Assembly: GCA_036984305.1 (NCBI GenBank)
Contig: BQWY01000001.1
Coordinates: 3,059,501-3,123,500 of the forward strand
Reading direction: 5' to 3'
DNA from: Nitrospira sp.
Lineage (GTDB): Bacteria; Nitrospirota; Nitrospiria; Nitrospirales; Nitrospiraceae
Length of the DNA: 64,000 bases
Shown: piece after piece, positions 46,903-56,783 of the stretch
Layout of the letters: each line of letters starts with the position of its first letter
How positions within the stretch are numbered: position 1 is the stretch's first letter
Program-made: the position numbers and the translations under genes
Notes under the pieces: generated by a model
Databases searched by the model: none
What the model was told of the DNA's origin: nothing
What the model saw: only the letters and a program-made list of their open reading frames with translations

Positions 46903-47319
46903 CTATCGAGCCGCTCCGGCGATCGGGTTGTTTCGTAACACGAGCCAATTCTGGCGAAGCGCGATGACAATTGCATCGGGCTCTTGCCGTTCGGCGGACG
47001 CAATCTCACGACTCCGCTGCTGCGCAACCGCAAAGAATTCCTGTTCACGGGAAACCGGCACCCCTAGCAGCTCCCCCATCGATGCCAAATATTCCCCGTT
47101 CCCGCGCGCCATGTCCTGCAACAAGTTCTCCCTGTTCACCCGTGCGAATGCCACCGCTTTGTATTCCTCCCTGAGCATCCCATCGTGATACCAGTCGCCC
47201 GGAGTGGTGCTCGACAAGATGTCATTGATCGTTTCGGTAAAGGAACAGGAAACGGCCGACAGGCCCACACACGCCAGCGCGAGACTTCTGAAAAAAGTGC
47301 GGACGTTATCGGGTGTCAT
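46903..47319 (-). CDS. DUF3015-like small lipoprotein
   Basis: 138 residues. The ATG at 47319 follows AAGGAGG. Lipobox SAVSC. The mature part begins SFTETINDILSSTTPGDWYH and has NRENLLQDMARGNGEYLASM followed by GELLGVPVSREQEFF, the pattern of DUF3015 proteins. It is paralogous to the protein at 55135-55575. Function unknown; a periplasmic location is expected. Confidence 0.6.
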   Translation of the reverse strand: MTPDNVRTFFRSLALACVGLSAVSCSFTETINDILSSTTPGDWYHDGMLREEYKAVAFARVNRENLLQDMARGNGEYLASMGELLGVPVSREQEFFAVAQQRSREIASAERQEPDAIVIALRQNWLVLRNNPIAGAAR

Positions 47320-47570
47320 GGTCGGGACCTCCTTATCGCGTGGCAACAGTGCCTGGCACAGACCCGAGCATCTCACTCGGAGACGATCGAGCCCCGGCGG
47401 TCGCCCACCGCCTCCTCTCTCACAGGGAGCCAAGGCTGCCCGATTACAGGCGTGCCGTCAACCCCGGTCCTTGCCGACAAGGCCCCCTCACGACTTACCC
47501 GCTCATGGCGTGTCTGCATGGCAATGCCTTGTTCGAACTCCACGGCCGGCCGCGAGATTGCCCCCAGCAA

Positions 47571-50012
47571 TCAACGGTTCTCGTACCGGCTCAGGTCGAA
47601 GATCCCCGCATGGACGGGCCGGTCACGCCCGTACTTTGCATTGAACCAGTCGGCGCGTTCCCAGAAGCGTGGATTGCTCCGGCGGATGCCATACATATCG
47701 ATGAAGGCGTCGTATCGTTCGAGGCTGTCGATCGCCACATACTCGTCGACAAAGACCTGAAGATCCTCGAGGCGAAGTTCGAGGAAGAAATTCGGGTAGG
47801 CTCCGACGAAGCCCTTGAGGACGTCGATGCTGTCCTCGGGCCGAAAGCGGGTTCCCTCCGATGGAACCAGCGACATCGTGTTGAGGTACGCTTTGTTCCG
47901 CACCAGGCTATAGACCAAGTCACCCTCCAGTGATCCGTCCACGATGACTCGCACGAAGGTGACGTTGGGAAACACGTCCGTGATTTTCCCCTTCGTATTA
48001 CTCAGCTCCCGAAATGCCGTCTCTACCGCCTGTGTCCTCGGATCCTGCTTCAAGGCGGCACAGTGGACCGGAAATGCCCGACACCAATTGATGGTATCCG
48101 GTGATGAACGGGCGTTCCCGAGGTATTCGTAGACCTTGACGAAAAATTCCTTCTTGCCGTCCTCGGTCTCATACACGATCGCTGGAGTCCGCACACCATA
48201 TTTCTTGACACTCTCGCCGATCAGGCGTTCCAGCTTTTCCGGCTGATTGGTCTTGCGATACCAGTGACGATAGAGTGGCAGCCGTTGTTCGCGCGGTAAA
48301 AATAGGAGAAAGTTCAACTCCGCTTCCATGCGCAAGAAGTCCATGTAGGTTCGGGTCGCCAACTGGTGACCGGCGGCGCCATACACGTTAAACCCCGCGA
48401 CCAGCAAATAATGGATGCGCTCGAACAGCGGATAATCGAGCACCCAACCGGTCTTTGGAATCTCACCGACGAACCCCTGCACCACCGTGGCGCTATCGAA
48501 ATGCCGATACACGGTCAGCGCGGCATCACGGTTCGTCTTGCCGCCATCCCAGATTTGCTCGAGCCCCACCCCTTGTCCTTTAGGGTAGACTCGGTCCCAA
48601 TAATCCAACTTGGCCAAAAAGTACCGGCGTGCATAGTCGAAATAGGCATGCCAGGCGTCGATCAGGCCGATATGCTCTTCGCGCTCGGAGGGAATGCGCA
48701 GGTTAACACTCTCCTGTGACTGGAAATCTCCATCGTGGCTGACTGGATCGTGATCCGGATCGGTAAAGAGGACCCAAAAGTGATCGTCGATCACGCTGAG
48801 AGCAACTGATCCGTTACAGACCGGCCCCTTGATGAATCCGGACATGATGAAATGCGCTTCATCCAACATGAATTGATAGCGGCTGCGCGGAGGAATCGCC
48901 GCAAAAGTCTTGAACGGATTCGCGGCCAACTCCGGCTCATAGGGCGGCAGCTCCGCGACCGCGTAGTCCGGCTTCAGAAACAATTCCTCCAATCGACTCA
49001 GACGCCGATCGTTGAGGGCGTAGGGCATGTGGGTTTTATCGACAATGGCGCGGTCATACCGCTGGAGGCGATAATAGAACCGGTCCACGCCAGGCTCGTC
49101 ATACGGCCGCACCGAGGCAATCACGTCGATCGGGGCGCCGGGTGCCGTGCGCGAACGCACCAGCATGAAATACCGACTTTGATCGACCTCGTCGAAGTAC
49201 AGGTGCCCGAGAAACAGATGCTCATAGAGGTACCTGGCCATAAGGCGTTGTTTGTTCGATCCGCCGTTCAAAAACGCTTCCCATTTGGCGATTTCGCTCT
49301 GCAGGGCGACCGAAAGCGGCTGTATCGGCTCCACGGGAGCACCCTGGGCCAACCAGGATTCGATGGTCGTGAATTCTTTATCGCTCACCCCAGGAAAGCC
49401 GAATGGCATGCCCCATTGTGGATGGCTCTTGGCGAAGGCTTCATAGCCTTCGCTGACCGGACACTGATTCGCCGAGGAGGTTGAATTCCGATCCGTCTCC
49501 AGTTCGGACCCGATCGCATACGATTCGGGCAATCGACCACTGGTGGGAAACGGGTCGGCACGTTTGAGTTGCAAGGCCTTGTAGAGCAGCGAGTTGTCTA
49601 GATTTGCTTCCCGCGTGTCGGCCCGTTCGTTCAGGACCGGATGAAAACCCAGTTCGCGCCACCGGGTCGTCGTGTGAGCATCGATACCGAGACGTGTCGG
49701 TCTGGCAGTGGACAACCGGGCGCCGTTATACACCGGCTCGCGGCTCGCTCCACGATCGAGCCCTTCATAGGAGGTTAAATTCAACTGACAGGGCGCGTCA
49801 TAGCAGCTATGGCAGACGATGCAGCGGCGGGTGAGGATCGGCCTGACCTGTTGCTCGAAGGACACATACCCCGCGGCGGCCATCTTCTCGGAAGATACGA
49901 TTCGATCTTTGGGGGCCGCGGGACCATAGAGCTGTTCATAATTCGGACCGAGGAGGGCGCAGCCCATCACTGCGGCCAGCCCAGCCATAACGCACATTCG
50001 GTAGCGTTTCAC
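47571..50012 (-). CDS. cti: Fatty acid cis/trans isomerase with haem-c site
   Basis: 813 residues. Cti converts cis to trans unsaturated fatty acids in membrane phospholipids, a rapid adaptation to solvents and heat known from Pseudomonas. The start is a GTG at 50012 behind AGGAGGGAG, with in-frame ATG 49997 as alternative. A hydrophobic leader places it in the periplasm. The haem-c motif is CIVCH (Cys64, Cys67, His68) within RRCIVCHSCYDAPCQLNLTS, very close to other Cti proteins. The rest is collinear with the family (YEHLFLGHLYFDE, FINVYGAAGHQL-like segments, LNFLLFLPREQRLPLYRHWY). It appears to be a single-gene unit. Confidence 0.9.
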   Translation of the reverse strand: MKRYRMCVMAGLAAVMGCALLGPNYEQLYGPAAPKDRIVSSEKMAAAGYVSFEQQVRPILTRRCIVCHSCYDAPCQLNLTSYEGLDRGASREPVYNGARLSTARPTRLGIDAHTTTRWRELGFHPVLNERADTREANLDNSLLYKALQLKRADPFPTSGRLPESYAIGSELETDRNSTSSANQCPVSEGYEAFAKSHPQWGMPFGFPGVSDKEFTTIESWLAQGAPVEPIQPLSVALQSEIAKWEAFLNGGSNKQRLMARYLYEHLFLGHLYFDEVDQSRYFMLVRSRTAPGAPIDVIASVRPYDEPGVDRFYYRLQRYDRAIVDKTHMPYALNDRRLSRLEELFLKPDYAVAELPPYEPELAANPFKTFAAIPPRSRYQFMLDEAHFIMSGFIKGPVCNGSVALSVIDDHFWVLFTDPDHDPVSHDGDFQSQESVNLRIPSEREEHIGLIDAWHAYFDYARRYFLAKLDYWDRVYPKGQGVGLEQIWDGGKTNRDAALTVYRHFDSATVVQGFVGEIPKTGWVLDYPLFERIHYLLVAGFNVYGAAGHQLATRTYMDFLRMEAELNFLLFLPREQRLPLYRHWYRKTNQPEKLERLIGESVKKYGVRTPAIVYETEDGKKEFFVKVYEYLGNARSSPDTINWCRAFPVHCAALKQDPRTQAVETAFRELSNTKGKITDVFPNVTFVRVIVDGSLEGDLVYSLVRNKAYLNTMSLVPSEGTRFRPEDSIDVLKGFVGAYPNFFLELRLEDLQVFVDEYVAIDSLERYDAFIDMYGIRRSNPRFWERADWFNAKYGRDRPVHAGIFDLSRYENR

Positions 50013-50745
50013 AACCGGCTCCCTCCTGCCACTTCCGAGACACTCCCCTCTCTCACCTGGCCCCCGCAAAGGCCTTGCCGGTGTATCACGTCAGCCGTGG
50101 AAGTGCAAAGAACTCAGGCGACCCAAATCGTGGCACGGGAATCGAGAGATGCAGTGTTCATTCCTTGGGCCGTCAATGCCGTAGCAGAAATACGTGTAAT
50201 CGCATGAATTACCGTTCACGAGATACGGTGTCGTACACCTTGCTATCCGTGTAGCCTTACGCGACAGCCCGCTCGTACCGGCGCGACCCAAGATGCCACA
50301 GCTCATGCCGCGATGCTGGAACTTCAAAATCAGGGACTCTGGCCGGTGGCCTAGCGACGCTTACTGCGTTTTATACTTCGCTCTACTCATAGCCAAACAA
50401 CTTCCGCTTAGGGTCAATCACAAACCAGGACTCGCCAGGCATGGCACACAAGAGCGCTTACGGATCCTACCTTGCTAGAAACCTGGAACCCAGGCGGTGG
50501 AGTTGATTATCAACTGCCAATCAACACGCACCTCGCTCTTCACTGCATGTCAGCGGTATGACCTCCAGACTTGTTACCGGCGAATACTGGGTACCAGCGT
50601 GCCACTGACGAAGGTGCTACTCCGCGAAGCTGGACCAAACATTGCAGCCATATGGCTAACCGGGAATGTGCAGACCCACCAGGTATGCGAAAGATGATTT
50701 GGCACAATTGTACCCATCCAGCGCACTTAAGAAAGGAGGAATGCC
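50013..50745. other. Long intergenic region, AT-richer, no gene found
   Basis: 733 bases between the cti start and the SUMF1-like gene. Base composition is less GC-rich than the flanks, and the short open frames have no ribosome sites or recognisable sequence. No tRNA-like cloverleaf or direct repeat was seen. It must hold the promoters of both divergent genes. A decayed gene or an unannotated small RNA cannot be excluded. Confidence 0.45.
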
Positions 50746-51549
50746 ATGAACCTGAGACAGAAGAACCTGGCATCGAGCTTCTTTGTGGTGCTGATGATCG
50801 GCGTTGCGGGGTCGGGAATGGCGGTGCGAGCAGATGCTCAACAAGAGGGTAGTACGCAGAACGATGGAGCGCCGATGGTAGAGGTCCCCGGTGGCGAATT
50901 CATCATGGGCAGCATCTCTGGTGGCAAGGACGAGCTGCCAGCCAGCCGCGTTCAGTTAGATGCATTCTCCATCGACAAGCACGAGGTGACAGTCGGACAG
51001 TACGCCAAATTTCTGGAGGCGAAGAGCGCCCAACCGCCAAAAGAGTGGAATGTGTTGAATCAGCCCCAGCATCAGCGACGTCCAATGGTATATGTCGATT
51101 GGACGGATGCCGACCGCTATTGCCAGTGGGCGGGCAAGCGCCTGCCGACCGAGGCCGAGTGGGAAAAGGCGGCACGAGGGCCGTACGCACGGACGTACCC
51201 CTGGGGCAGCGAAGAACCAACGTCCGTTCGGGCGAACTTTGGGCAGACGAATTGGGACCATCACATGGCATTGATACCCGTCGACATGCCGAATGAGGGC
51301 GGAAGCCCCTATGGCATTGAGGACATGGCAGGAAATGTGTGGGAGTGGACAAGTGACTGGTACGATGGAAACTATTACCAGACGCGACCCGCCACAAATC
51401 CCAAGGGGCCATCCAGTGGCGAACTCAGGGTCCTTCGTGGCGGATCCTGGTTGTCCGGCCCCGATTCCCTGCGCTCAGCGACACGGCTCGCGTATGCCCC
51501 ATCGACCCGCTTTGCGGACGTCGGGTTCCGATGCGCGAAAGGTGGATAG
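50746..51549 (+). CDS. SUMF1-fold protein lacking FGE cysteines
   Basis: 267 residues with a signal peptide (to about residue 31). The ATG at 50746 follows AAAGGAGG. The C-type-lectin-like FGE fold is complete: MVEVPGGEFIMGS, KRLPTEAEWEKAARG, GIEDMAGNVWEWTSDWY and RVLRGGSWLSGPDSLRSATR, ending GFRCAKGG. In the catalytic strand the two active-site cysteines of true FGE are replaced by Ser237 and Leu242, so formylglycine formation is unlikely. Such proteins bind ligands, act on other substrates (EgtB- or PvdO-type) or are structural. It is monocistronic, closed by a strong terminator. Confidence 0.85.
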   Translation: MNLRQKNLASSFFVVLMIGVAGSGMAVRADAQQEGSTQNDGAPMVEVPGGEFIMGSISGGKDELPASRVQLDAFSIDKHEVTVGQYAKFLEAKSAQPPKEWNVLNQPQHQRRPMVYVDWTDADRYCQWAGKRLPTEAEWEKAARGPYARTYPWGSEEPTSVRANFGQTNWDHHMALIPVDMPNEGGSPYGIEDMAGNVWEWTSDWYDGNYYQTRPATNPKGPSSGELRVLRGGSWLSGPDSLRSATRLAYAPSTRFADVGFRCAKGG

Positions 51550-51587
51550 AGCGTGGTCTTCGACACGCGGACTCTGGGCTGAGAAGA

Positions 51588-51632
51588 GTGCCCTCTCCTT
51601 GGTTCAAAGCGAACGAGAGGGCACCTTTTTTT
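51588..51632 (+). terminator. Rho-independent terminator of the SUMF1-fold gene
   Basis: Perfect 10-bp arms GTGCCCTCTC (51588-51597) and GAGAGGGCAC (51615-51624), a 17-base loop, then C and seven T. It begins 39 bp after the stop codon of the SUMF1-fold gene. This is the clearest terminator in the window. Confidence 0.9.
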
Positions 51633-51745
51633 CGGAGGAATGTGTGTCGTTATTCGTCACCACTCCGTCAATCACACAAGAGAGTCCGAAGTCGTTGTGG
51701 TCTGCAGCGTAATCCAAGCCATCCATTTCATTCCTTCGAGGAGGG

Positions 51746-54007
51746 TTACGGTATGCCGAGAAGAAAATATACGGACTCTTGGCCACCTTCGCTAAACGCC
51801 TGCCCGTAGGCGACATACACAGGCCCCAGGATCGTATCGGCACCGATGAACAGGCTGCCCGACGGACGGATGAGACGATCGTTTATTTGGGTGATGCCAA
51901 GCGTCGCACGCGTGCCTTCAATCGATCCACCCACGTACACTGCCCTGCCGATGACCGACGGTAGTGACGTGACCTTGTACATATACACCCCCCGCGCGAG
52001 AGCCGCTTCCGTGCCTAGCAGCTCGCCGATGCGGTACCCGGACCCCCGCTGGAAGCCGCCGAGGAGAAACGGGTCATAGGGCGGAAGATCCCCATAGAGG
52101 GTCTTGCCGTAGTACCCGGCCACTTCGAAAGAGTGATCGCCGAGGGTCTTTGCCGCCATGACGAGGACCTCGGTCTTGTTGTAGTTATCTTGCGATCCGA
52201 GACTTTGGCTGGTGCCGAAGGTTCTGACTCGAGCTAGCAGGCCATTGCGCTCGAATTGAGGACCGTCGATCCGGTCGAGGGTTGCGCTTCCGGTATAGCC
52301 GACTTGCGTTCGATTGAGATTCGGGATGACTTGCAGGACTCCGAAATCTTCCTCGGCACGGAGCACTCCTCCGAAGCCCCCCACGCGCAGCTCGCCGTAC
52401 TCATTCTGCACACCCAGATCGTAGTGCCCACGTGCATACTCTACCCGGTATTCGCCGATTCTTCTCCCTTGGAGGAATAGCACGATGGGCTCGTCTTGGA
52501 GTTCAATACGTGGCGCCATAAATGCGTGTCCCCGCGGTGAGACAGGCTGATAGAATTCGCTGGCCAGACGTTTCCGGAAGCCCAGCTGCAGGTCATTCCG
52601 CCACTCGGCTCCAAGCGAGTTAATCCACGTCATGCGATGACTGACACTCACATTGAAGCGGGTCTGCTGCGAATCGGAGGCGAGCCCAAGCCCAAACCTG
52701 ACATAGTTTGGTCCCCACGACTTCTCGACCCCCCGGACGTCGACGGTGCGCGACCCTTGTTGGTCCAAGACTTGATAGTCCAATCGCTCGAAATCGCCAC
52801 GACCATAAATGGTGGCGAGCCGTTTGTGGAGGGTTTCGAGACTGAACTCGTGTTCCGGCAGGTGCTTCGGGTCCAGACCTGGTACGCCAGTCAACTCCCG
52901 CTCGATGACCTCGGCATTCACACGCCCCTGGGTCGTCGCCACCCGCACGTCGATTACGGAAGGGACAACGGGCAATCGAGCAGCCACCGACTCACGCCAG
53001 GCACGGTAGGCCGTGTCGGACACTGAAAATTTGCTCAGCGCTTCCACCTTTCCCCGCGCGGCGGCCTCGCCTTTGGGAATCAGTGTCATGGCCTCAGCAA
53101 AATTCGCGGCGTTGAAATCTCCGAGTTGCGGTTCAATCAGCACGTCCGTTGGCCGCAGGGAGGCCAGGGATTGATGGACGTTTTGCTCGGTGAGCACATT
53201 GAACGTCTGAAGCAAGATGCCCGTGGGTGAGCTGAGTTCCTCGCGCCGGAGCAGCCCGCTGCCCAGATTGACGGCAATGACGACGTCCGCACAGGTCGTG
53301 CGTGCCGATGCGACGGGCAGGTTCATCACCAAGCCGCCGTCGACATAGAGCACGCCGTCGATCTCGACGGGGGCCAGGACGCCGGGCACCGACATGCTGG
53401 CGCGCATCGCCTTGACCAGATCACCACGCCGGAACTCCTTGATCGCCCCGGACTCGAAATCCGTGGCCACGGCCCGGTACGGGATCGGGAGATCGTCAAA
53501 ATCTTGATCGGCGAAGTTCCCCGCCTGCGCGACCATCTCGCGCAATTTGAATTCGACCTTGAATCCAGCCGTCAGGGCGTTTGGCAAGAGGACCCCGATG
53601 CCCCTCTGCCCTAACTCCCAGGGAAACTGATTTTCGAACTCCAGGCGGAACAGGTTTTCGTACTCATCGCGTTTTGCTTTCGAGGGGATCTCGGATCGCG
53701 GCGGATCATCCGAAAACAGATCATCCCAATCGATTTGCCCAAGCTGATGGGTCATCTGATCGAGCGGGACCCCCGCTGCGTAGACCCCACCGACGAGCGC
53801 GCCCATACTGGTGCCGGCAATGCAGGCGATCGGAACCCGCATCTCCTCGAGCACCTTGAGCACCCCGATGTGGGCGACGCCCCGCGCACCCCCTCCACTC
53901 AGGACGAGGCCCACGCGAGGAGACTGTGCATCAGAATGCGCGTGGCGGGGGACAACCAGTATGAGGAGGAGGAACAGCGTGATGAACGTGCGTAATCGGA
54001 TAATCAC
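51746..54007 (-). CDS. Patatin-like phospholipase with C-terminal barrel (PlpD-like)
   Basis: 753 residues. A signal peptide is followed by a patatin domain: glycine-rich oxyanion loop GGGARG (about 38-43), nucleophile elbow GTSMG with Ser67, and the catalytic Asp223 in YVDGGLVMNLP. From about residue 350 a POTRA-like segment (RVNAEVIERELTGVPGLDPK) leads into a 16-strand-type surface-antigen (BamA/TpsB-like) barrel that ends YFLLGIP. This arrangement is that of type Vd autotransporters such as Pseudomonas PlpD, a phospholipase A exposed at or released from the surface. The start is a GTG at 54007; no strong ribosome site is visible. Transcribed toward the SUMF1-fold gene. Confidence 0.87.
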   Translation of the reverse strand: MIIRLRTFITLFLLLILVVPRHAHSDAQSPRVGLVLSGGGARGVAHIGVLKVLEEMRVPIACIAGTSMGALVGGVYAAGVPLDQMTHQLGQIDWDDLFSDDPPRSEIPSKAKRDEYENLFRLEFENQFPWELGQRGIGVLLPNALTAGFKVEFKLREMVAQAGNFADQDFDDLPIPYRAVATDFESGAIKEFRRGDLVKAMRASMSVPGVLAPVEIDGVLYVDGGLVMNLPVASARTTCADVVIAVNLGSGLLRREELSSPTGILLQTFNVLTEQNVHQSLASLRPTDVLIEPQLGDFNAANFAEAMTLIPKGEAAARGKVEALSKFSVSDTAYRAWRESVAARLPVVPSVIDVRVATTQGRVNAEVIERELTGVPGLDPKHLPEHEFSLETLHKRLATIYGRGDFERLDYQVLDQQGSRTVDVRGVEKSWGPNYVRFGLGLASDSQQTRFNVSVSHRMTWINSLGAEWRNDLQLGFRKRLASEFYQPVSPRGHAFMAPRIELQDEPIVLFLQGRRIGEYRVEYARGHYDLGVQNEYGELRVGGFGGVLRAEEDFGVLQVIPNLNRTQVGYTGSATLDRIDGPQFERNGLLARVRTFGTSQSLGSQDNYNKTEVLVMAAKTLGDHSFEVAGYYGKTLYGDLPPYDPFLLGGFQRGSGYRIGELLGTEAALARGVYMYKVTSLPSVIGRAVYVGGSIEGTRATLGITQINDRLIRPSGSLFIGADTILGPVYVAYGQAFSEGGQESVYFLLGIP

Positions 54008-54257
54008 GAGTCCGTCTACGATTTTCGATCTGAATAGATTAAGCGCGTTCGTGTACCTTCATGACGGTTCGACCGTTAATACGTTGTGAAGGATACCGAC
54101 TTTCTGGATTGCGTTGATCGGGTCGATTTGTACACACGAATCTATTCTGGCGGCTACCCCATGTACGTCACTCACGTTAGGCCATCCTCGTCCGCGTCGT
54201 GAATCGCCGAAGCCGTGCGGACGGCCGTCGCGCACTACCGTTCGAGCGACCTTCAAC

Positions 54258-54839
54258 CTATGGTGTGTTGGTTCTTGGAGGATAGTTCTCAAATGCCATG
54301 GCGATGCCCTCGTTCGTCAACTGTAGCTTTTTCTCTCTGGAACCTGTCAACGGTCCGAAGATGATCCCACGCCACACCAACTCATTTCGAAACCGACTGA
54401 CAAGATCTACAATGAGGGTGCCCTCAGTGTACGCATACGTTCTCAGTCCGCCATCGCCTACACCCTGCGCATACCCGCTCCTCCACCCGTAAAATCCACC
54501 AGTCGGGGCCGTACTTTCTCCTGCATGCTTTTTCTTCATTCCCACCCAGTAATGCACCAACAGATCCGGATGTACGCCCGCCTCGACACGGGTGAGGCCC
54601 TTCATTGACAACTGCTCATGGAGCATCGATTCCAGTCGTCTGCGGATCTCGGAATCGTTCAAGACGCTGCCTTCATCGGGGTCTGTGAAGGCGGCAAACG
54701 CATAGGTTCGAAATGCCGTGAAATCTGCCACCGAGTCGAAGTCGGTCCGCACCGTCGGTTTCTGACATCCCCAGGTCAGGAGCGCGAGGATCATGATCGT
54801 CATTATTCTCGATCGCATGATTATCGACGCCTTGTTCAT
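54258..54839 (-). CDS. DUF4136-family lipoprotein
   Basis: 193 residues from ATG 54839; ATG 54818 is possible. Lipobox LLTWGC. The conserved DUF4136 features are VRTDFDSVADFTAFRTYAF, LHEQLSMKGLTRV, DLLVHYWVGMKKK, YTEGTLIVDLVSRFRNELVW and IAMAFENYPP. Members are periplasmic lipoproteins of unknown function. A close paralogue lies at 55901-56473 and an interrupted one at 33753-34379. Confidence 0.82.
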   Translation of the reverse strand: MNKASIIMRSRIMTIMILALLTWGCQKPTVRTDFDSVADFTAFRTYAFAAFTDPDEGSVLNDSEIRRRLESMLHEQLSMKGLTRVEAGVHPDLLVHYWVGMKKKHAGESTAPTGGFYGWRSGYAQGVGDGGLRTYAYTEGTLIVDLVSRFRNELVWRGIIFGPLTGSREKKLQLTNEGIAMAFENYPPRTNTP

Positions 54840-55134
54840 GAGATCTGATCGTGCCACGTTGCGCGACACTGGTACCGACCCCATGCGGCGCGACCGTACC
54901 CTTCCTCCTGCGGAGAAAATCCGCCGAGTTGGCCTCTGATGGGCGGCGAGCTGAATCCGTAAGGCGGTGGGCAGCCGTATCTCAAGTTATTCGGCCTTCT
55001 TCCGGTAAGGCACCCAATTTTGAGACAGCTTTAGAAGGGAGGTCGGATCGAGATGACCCACACCTCCCCTCTTACGTGCACGAGATACGCATTCGACGGG
55101 TACCCCATCGTCATGTGAGCCCACGTGGTACCGA

Positions 55135-55575
55135 TTAGTCCATGCGCCACTTTGCCAACCGACCGTCTTTGCTTAACTCTTCCTCTAACATGGCGACAGT
55201 CGACAAATGTGCCGTTCGATCAATCGACAAATCAGAAGCAAACAACGTCTCGTAGTGCTGTTGAGCAAAATTGGCAAATTCAGCATGGTGGTTCGGCGTG
55301 ATGCCCAGCAACCGCTCCAAGGAGACGAGGTACTCGCCTTGGCCCCTTGCGATGTCTTGCTGCAGGCTATCAAACCCGACACCGACGAAGAAATTCACTT
55401 TTTGGTCCTCTGCAAGTACGCCATCCTCAGTAAAGATCTCGCCAGGCGTCGTACTCGAGAAAAATTTGGCGATCGTGTCGCTCGTGGCCTTGGTGGTGTT
55501 GCATGCAGACGTTACCAGACACATAGAGAGCACGACCATCATCCTACTGAACCGACGCACGCTCGCTGCGTTCAT
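55135..55575 (-). CDS. DUF3015-like small lipoprotein
   Basis: 146 residues. The ATG at 55575 follows GAGGAGG. Lipobox TSAC. The mature part has SDTIAKFFSSTTPGEIFTED, then FDSLQQDIARGQGEYLVSLE and RLLGITPNHHAEFANFAQQH, the same layout as the protein at 46903-47319. Function unknown. It lies between the two intact DUF4136 genes on the same strand, with gaps of about 300 bp each. Confidence 0.6.
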   Translation of the reverse strand: MNAASVRRFSRMMVVLSMCLVTSACNTTKATSDTIAKFFSSTTPGEIFTEDGVLAEDQKVNFFVGVGFDSLQQDIARGQGEYLVSLERLLGITPNHHAEFANFAQQHYETLFASDLSIDRTAHLSTVAMLEEELSKDGRLAKWRMD

Positions 55576-55900
55576 GGAAGCCTCCTCGGTAGGAACAACG
55601 TTGTCAGCCTTACCCTCACCCGTTTTGCGAGGCATTATACTCACTTCCCAGGTGTTGGCAAGACGTGCGGTGGCAATGGGGACACAGCATCTTGGACTGG
55701 CTGGTCAGCTGCGGGAGCCTTCGAAGTCGGACAGCGAAGCAGGGTTTGCACAGGGTGCGGGGAGGATCGCCCCTCGAGCATCCAAGTAGACAGAAAGACG
55801 CGACAGACTACGCACAACTATCAGAAGCAGAAAGAGCACGGCTGAGCAGGGCGACTTGAAAACGAATCTCCGACGTTGGTGACAGGTAATAGATCGTCGT
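55576..55900. other. Intergenic region between DUF3015 and DUF4136 genes
   Basis: 325 bases with no plausible gene; short plus-strand frames here have no ribosome site. Presumably the DUF3015 promoter region. Confidence 0.35.
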
Positions 55901-56473
55901 TCACGGTGTCTTGGGTTTTGGAGGATAATTCTCAAACGCCTTGACAATGCCCTCGTTCGCCAACTGGATGTTTTCCTCCCTGGAATCGGCCAGCGTTTCA
56001 ACGATGGTCCCACGCCAGACCAGCTCGTTCCGGCTCGGGGTCACGAGGTCCACAATAAGCGTGCCTTCCTTATACTCGTACGTGCTCACCCCGCCATAGC
56101 CCATCCCCCACGCGTATCCGGGATACCCGCCTCGCATTCCGTAGAACCCTCCATAAGGCCCAGTGCTCTCCACCTGCTGCTTTTCTTTCACCCCAACCCA
56201 GTAATGGACCAGGAGATCCGGGTTGTCGCGCACCTCGACCTCGGTGAGACCTTTCTTCGACAGTTGCTCTCGGACCATCGACTCCAGCCGTTTACGAATC
56301 AGCGAGTTGTTCAACACGCCACCCTGGTTGACGTCCGTCACACCGCCAAACGCATAGGTTCGAAACGCCGTGAAATCGGCCGACGAGTCAAAATCGGTCC
56401 GCACCGTCGGTCCTCCGCATCCAACGACGACGGTGAGAGCCAGGAGTGTCATGACAGCATGCCAACGTTTCAT
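55901..56473 (-). CDS. DUF4136-family lipoprotein
   Basis: 190 residues. The ATG at 56473 follows AAGGAGG at good spacing. Lipobox VVVGC. Features: VRTDFDSSADFTAFRTYAFG, REQLSKKGLTEVEVRDNPDL, LVHYWVGVKEK, a Gly/Tyr-rich loop (FYGMRGGYPGYAWGMGYGG), YKEGTLIVDLVTPSRNELVW and IVKAFENYPPKP. It is the best-preserved member of the three in this window and the reference for the interrupted copy. Confidence 0.85.
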   Translation of the reverse strand: MKRWHAVMTLLALTVVVGCGGPTVRTDFDSSADFTAFRTYAFGGVTDVNQGGVLNNSLIRKRLESMVREQLSKKGLTEVEVRDNPDLLVHYWVGVKEKQQVESTGPYGGFYGMRGGYPGYAWGMGYGGVSTYEYKEGTLIVDLVTPSRNELVWRGTIVETLADSREENIQLANEGIVKAFENYPPKPKTP

Positions 56474-56783
56474 ACACGCCTCCTTGTCGGGCGCGTATTG
56501 TGCCACTTCATACGCCGCATCGTCACCACGAAACTACCTGCCCGGCAGGGTGGACGATCCGGTCCGGGGCCGACAGATGCATTCCCTGCCCCATCACCGA
56601 ACCTCTGCGATTGTGCTCGAGGTATCTCCGGTGGTAAGTAGGAGGGCCTGAGGCTAACGGTTTGTCGTCCGTGCCGGGCCTCGATCCTTCTGGCCGTTCT
56701 ACTTGAATTCTCCGCCCGTCCGACAGAGTCGGCCCGCGTGGGAGGCTTGAACACGGCAACGGGTACGGATCTGGGAGGTGTCT
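56474..56783. other. Divergent intergenic region
   Basis: 310 bases between the divergently transcribed DUF4136 and MscS genes. It should carry both promoters, but no clear box pair, dyad or gene was found. Confidence 0.35.

Noticed and set aside
47349-47359. Palindrome GTGCC-T-GGCAC upstream of the DUF3015 gene
   Set aside because: Only 11 bases with no second copy seen, too little to call an operator or repeat.
50746-51549. Calling this protein a second formylglycine-generating enzyme
   Set aside because: The fold is right but the catalytic cysteine pair is absent, so only the SUMF1-fold label is kept.
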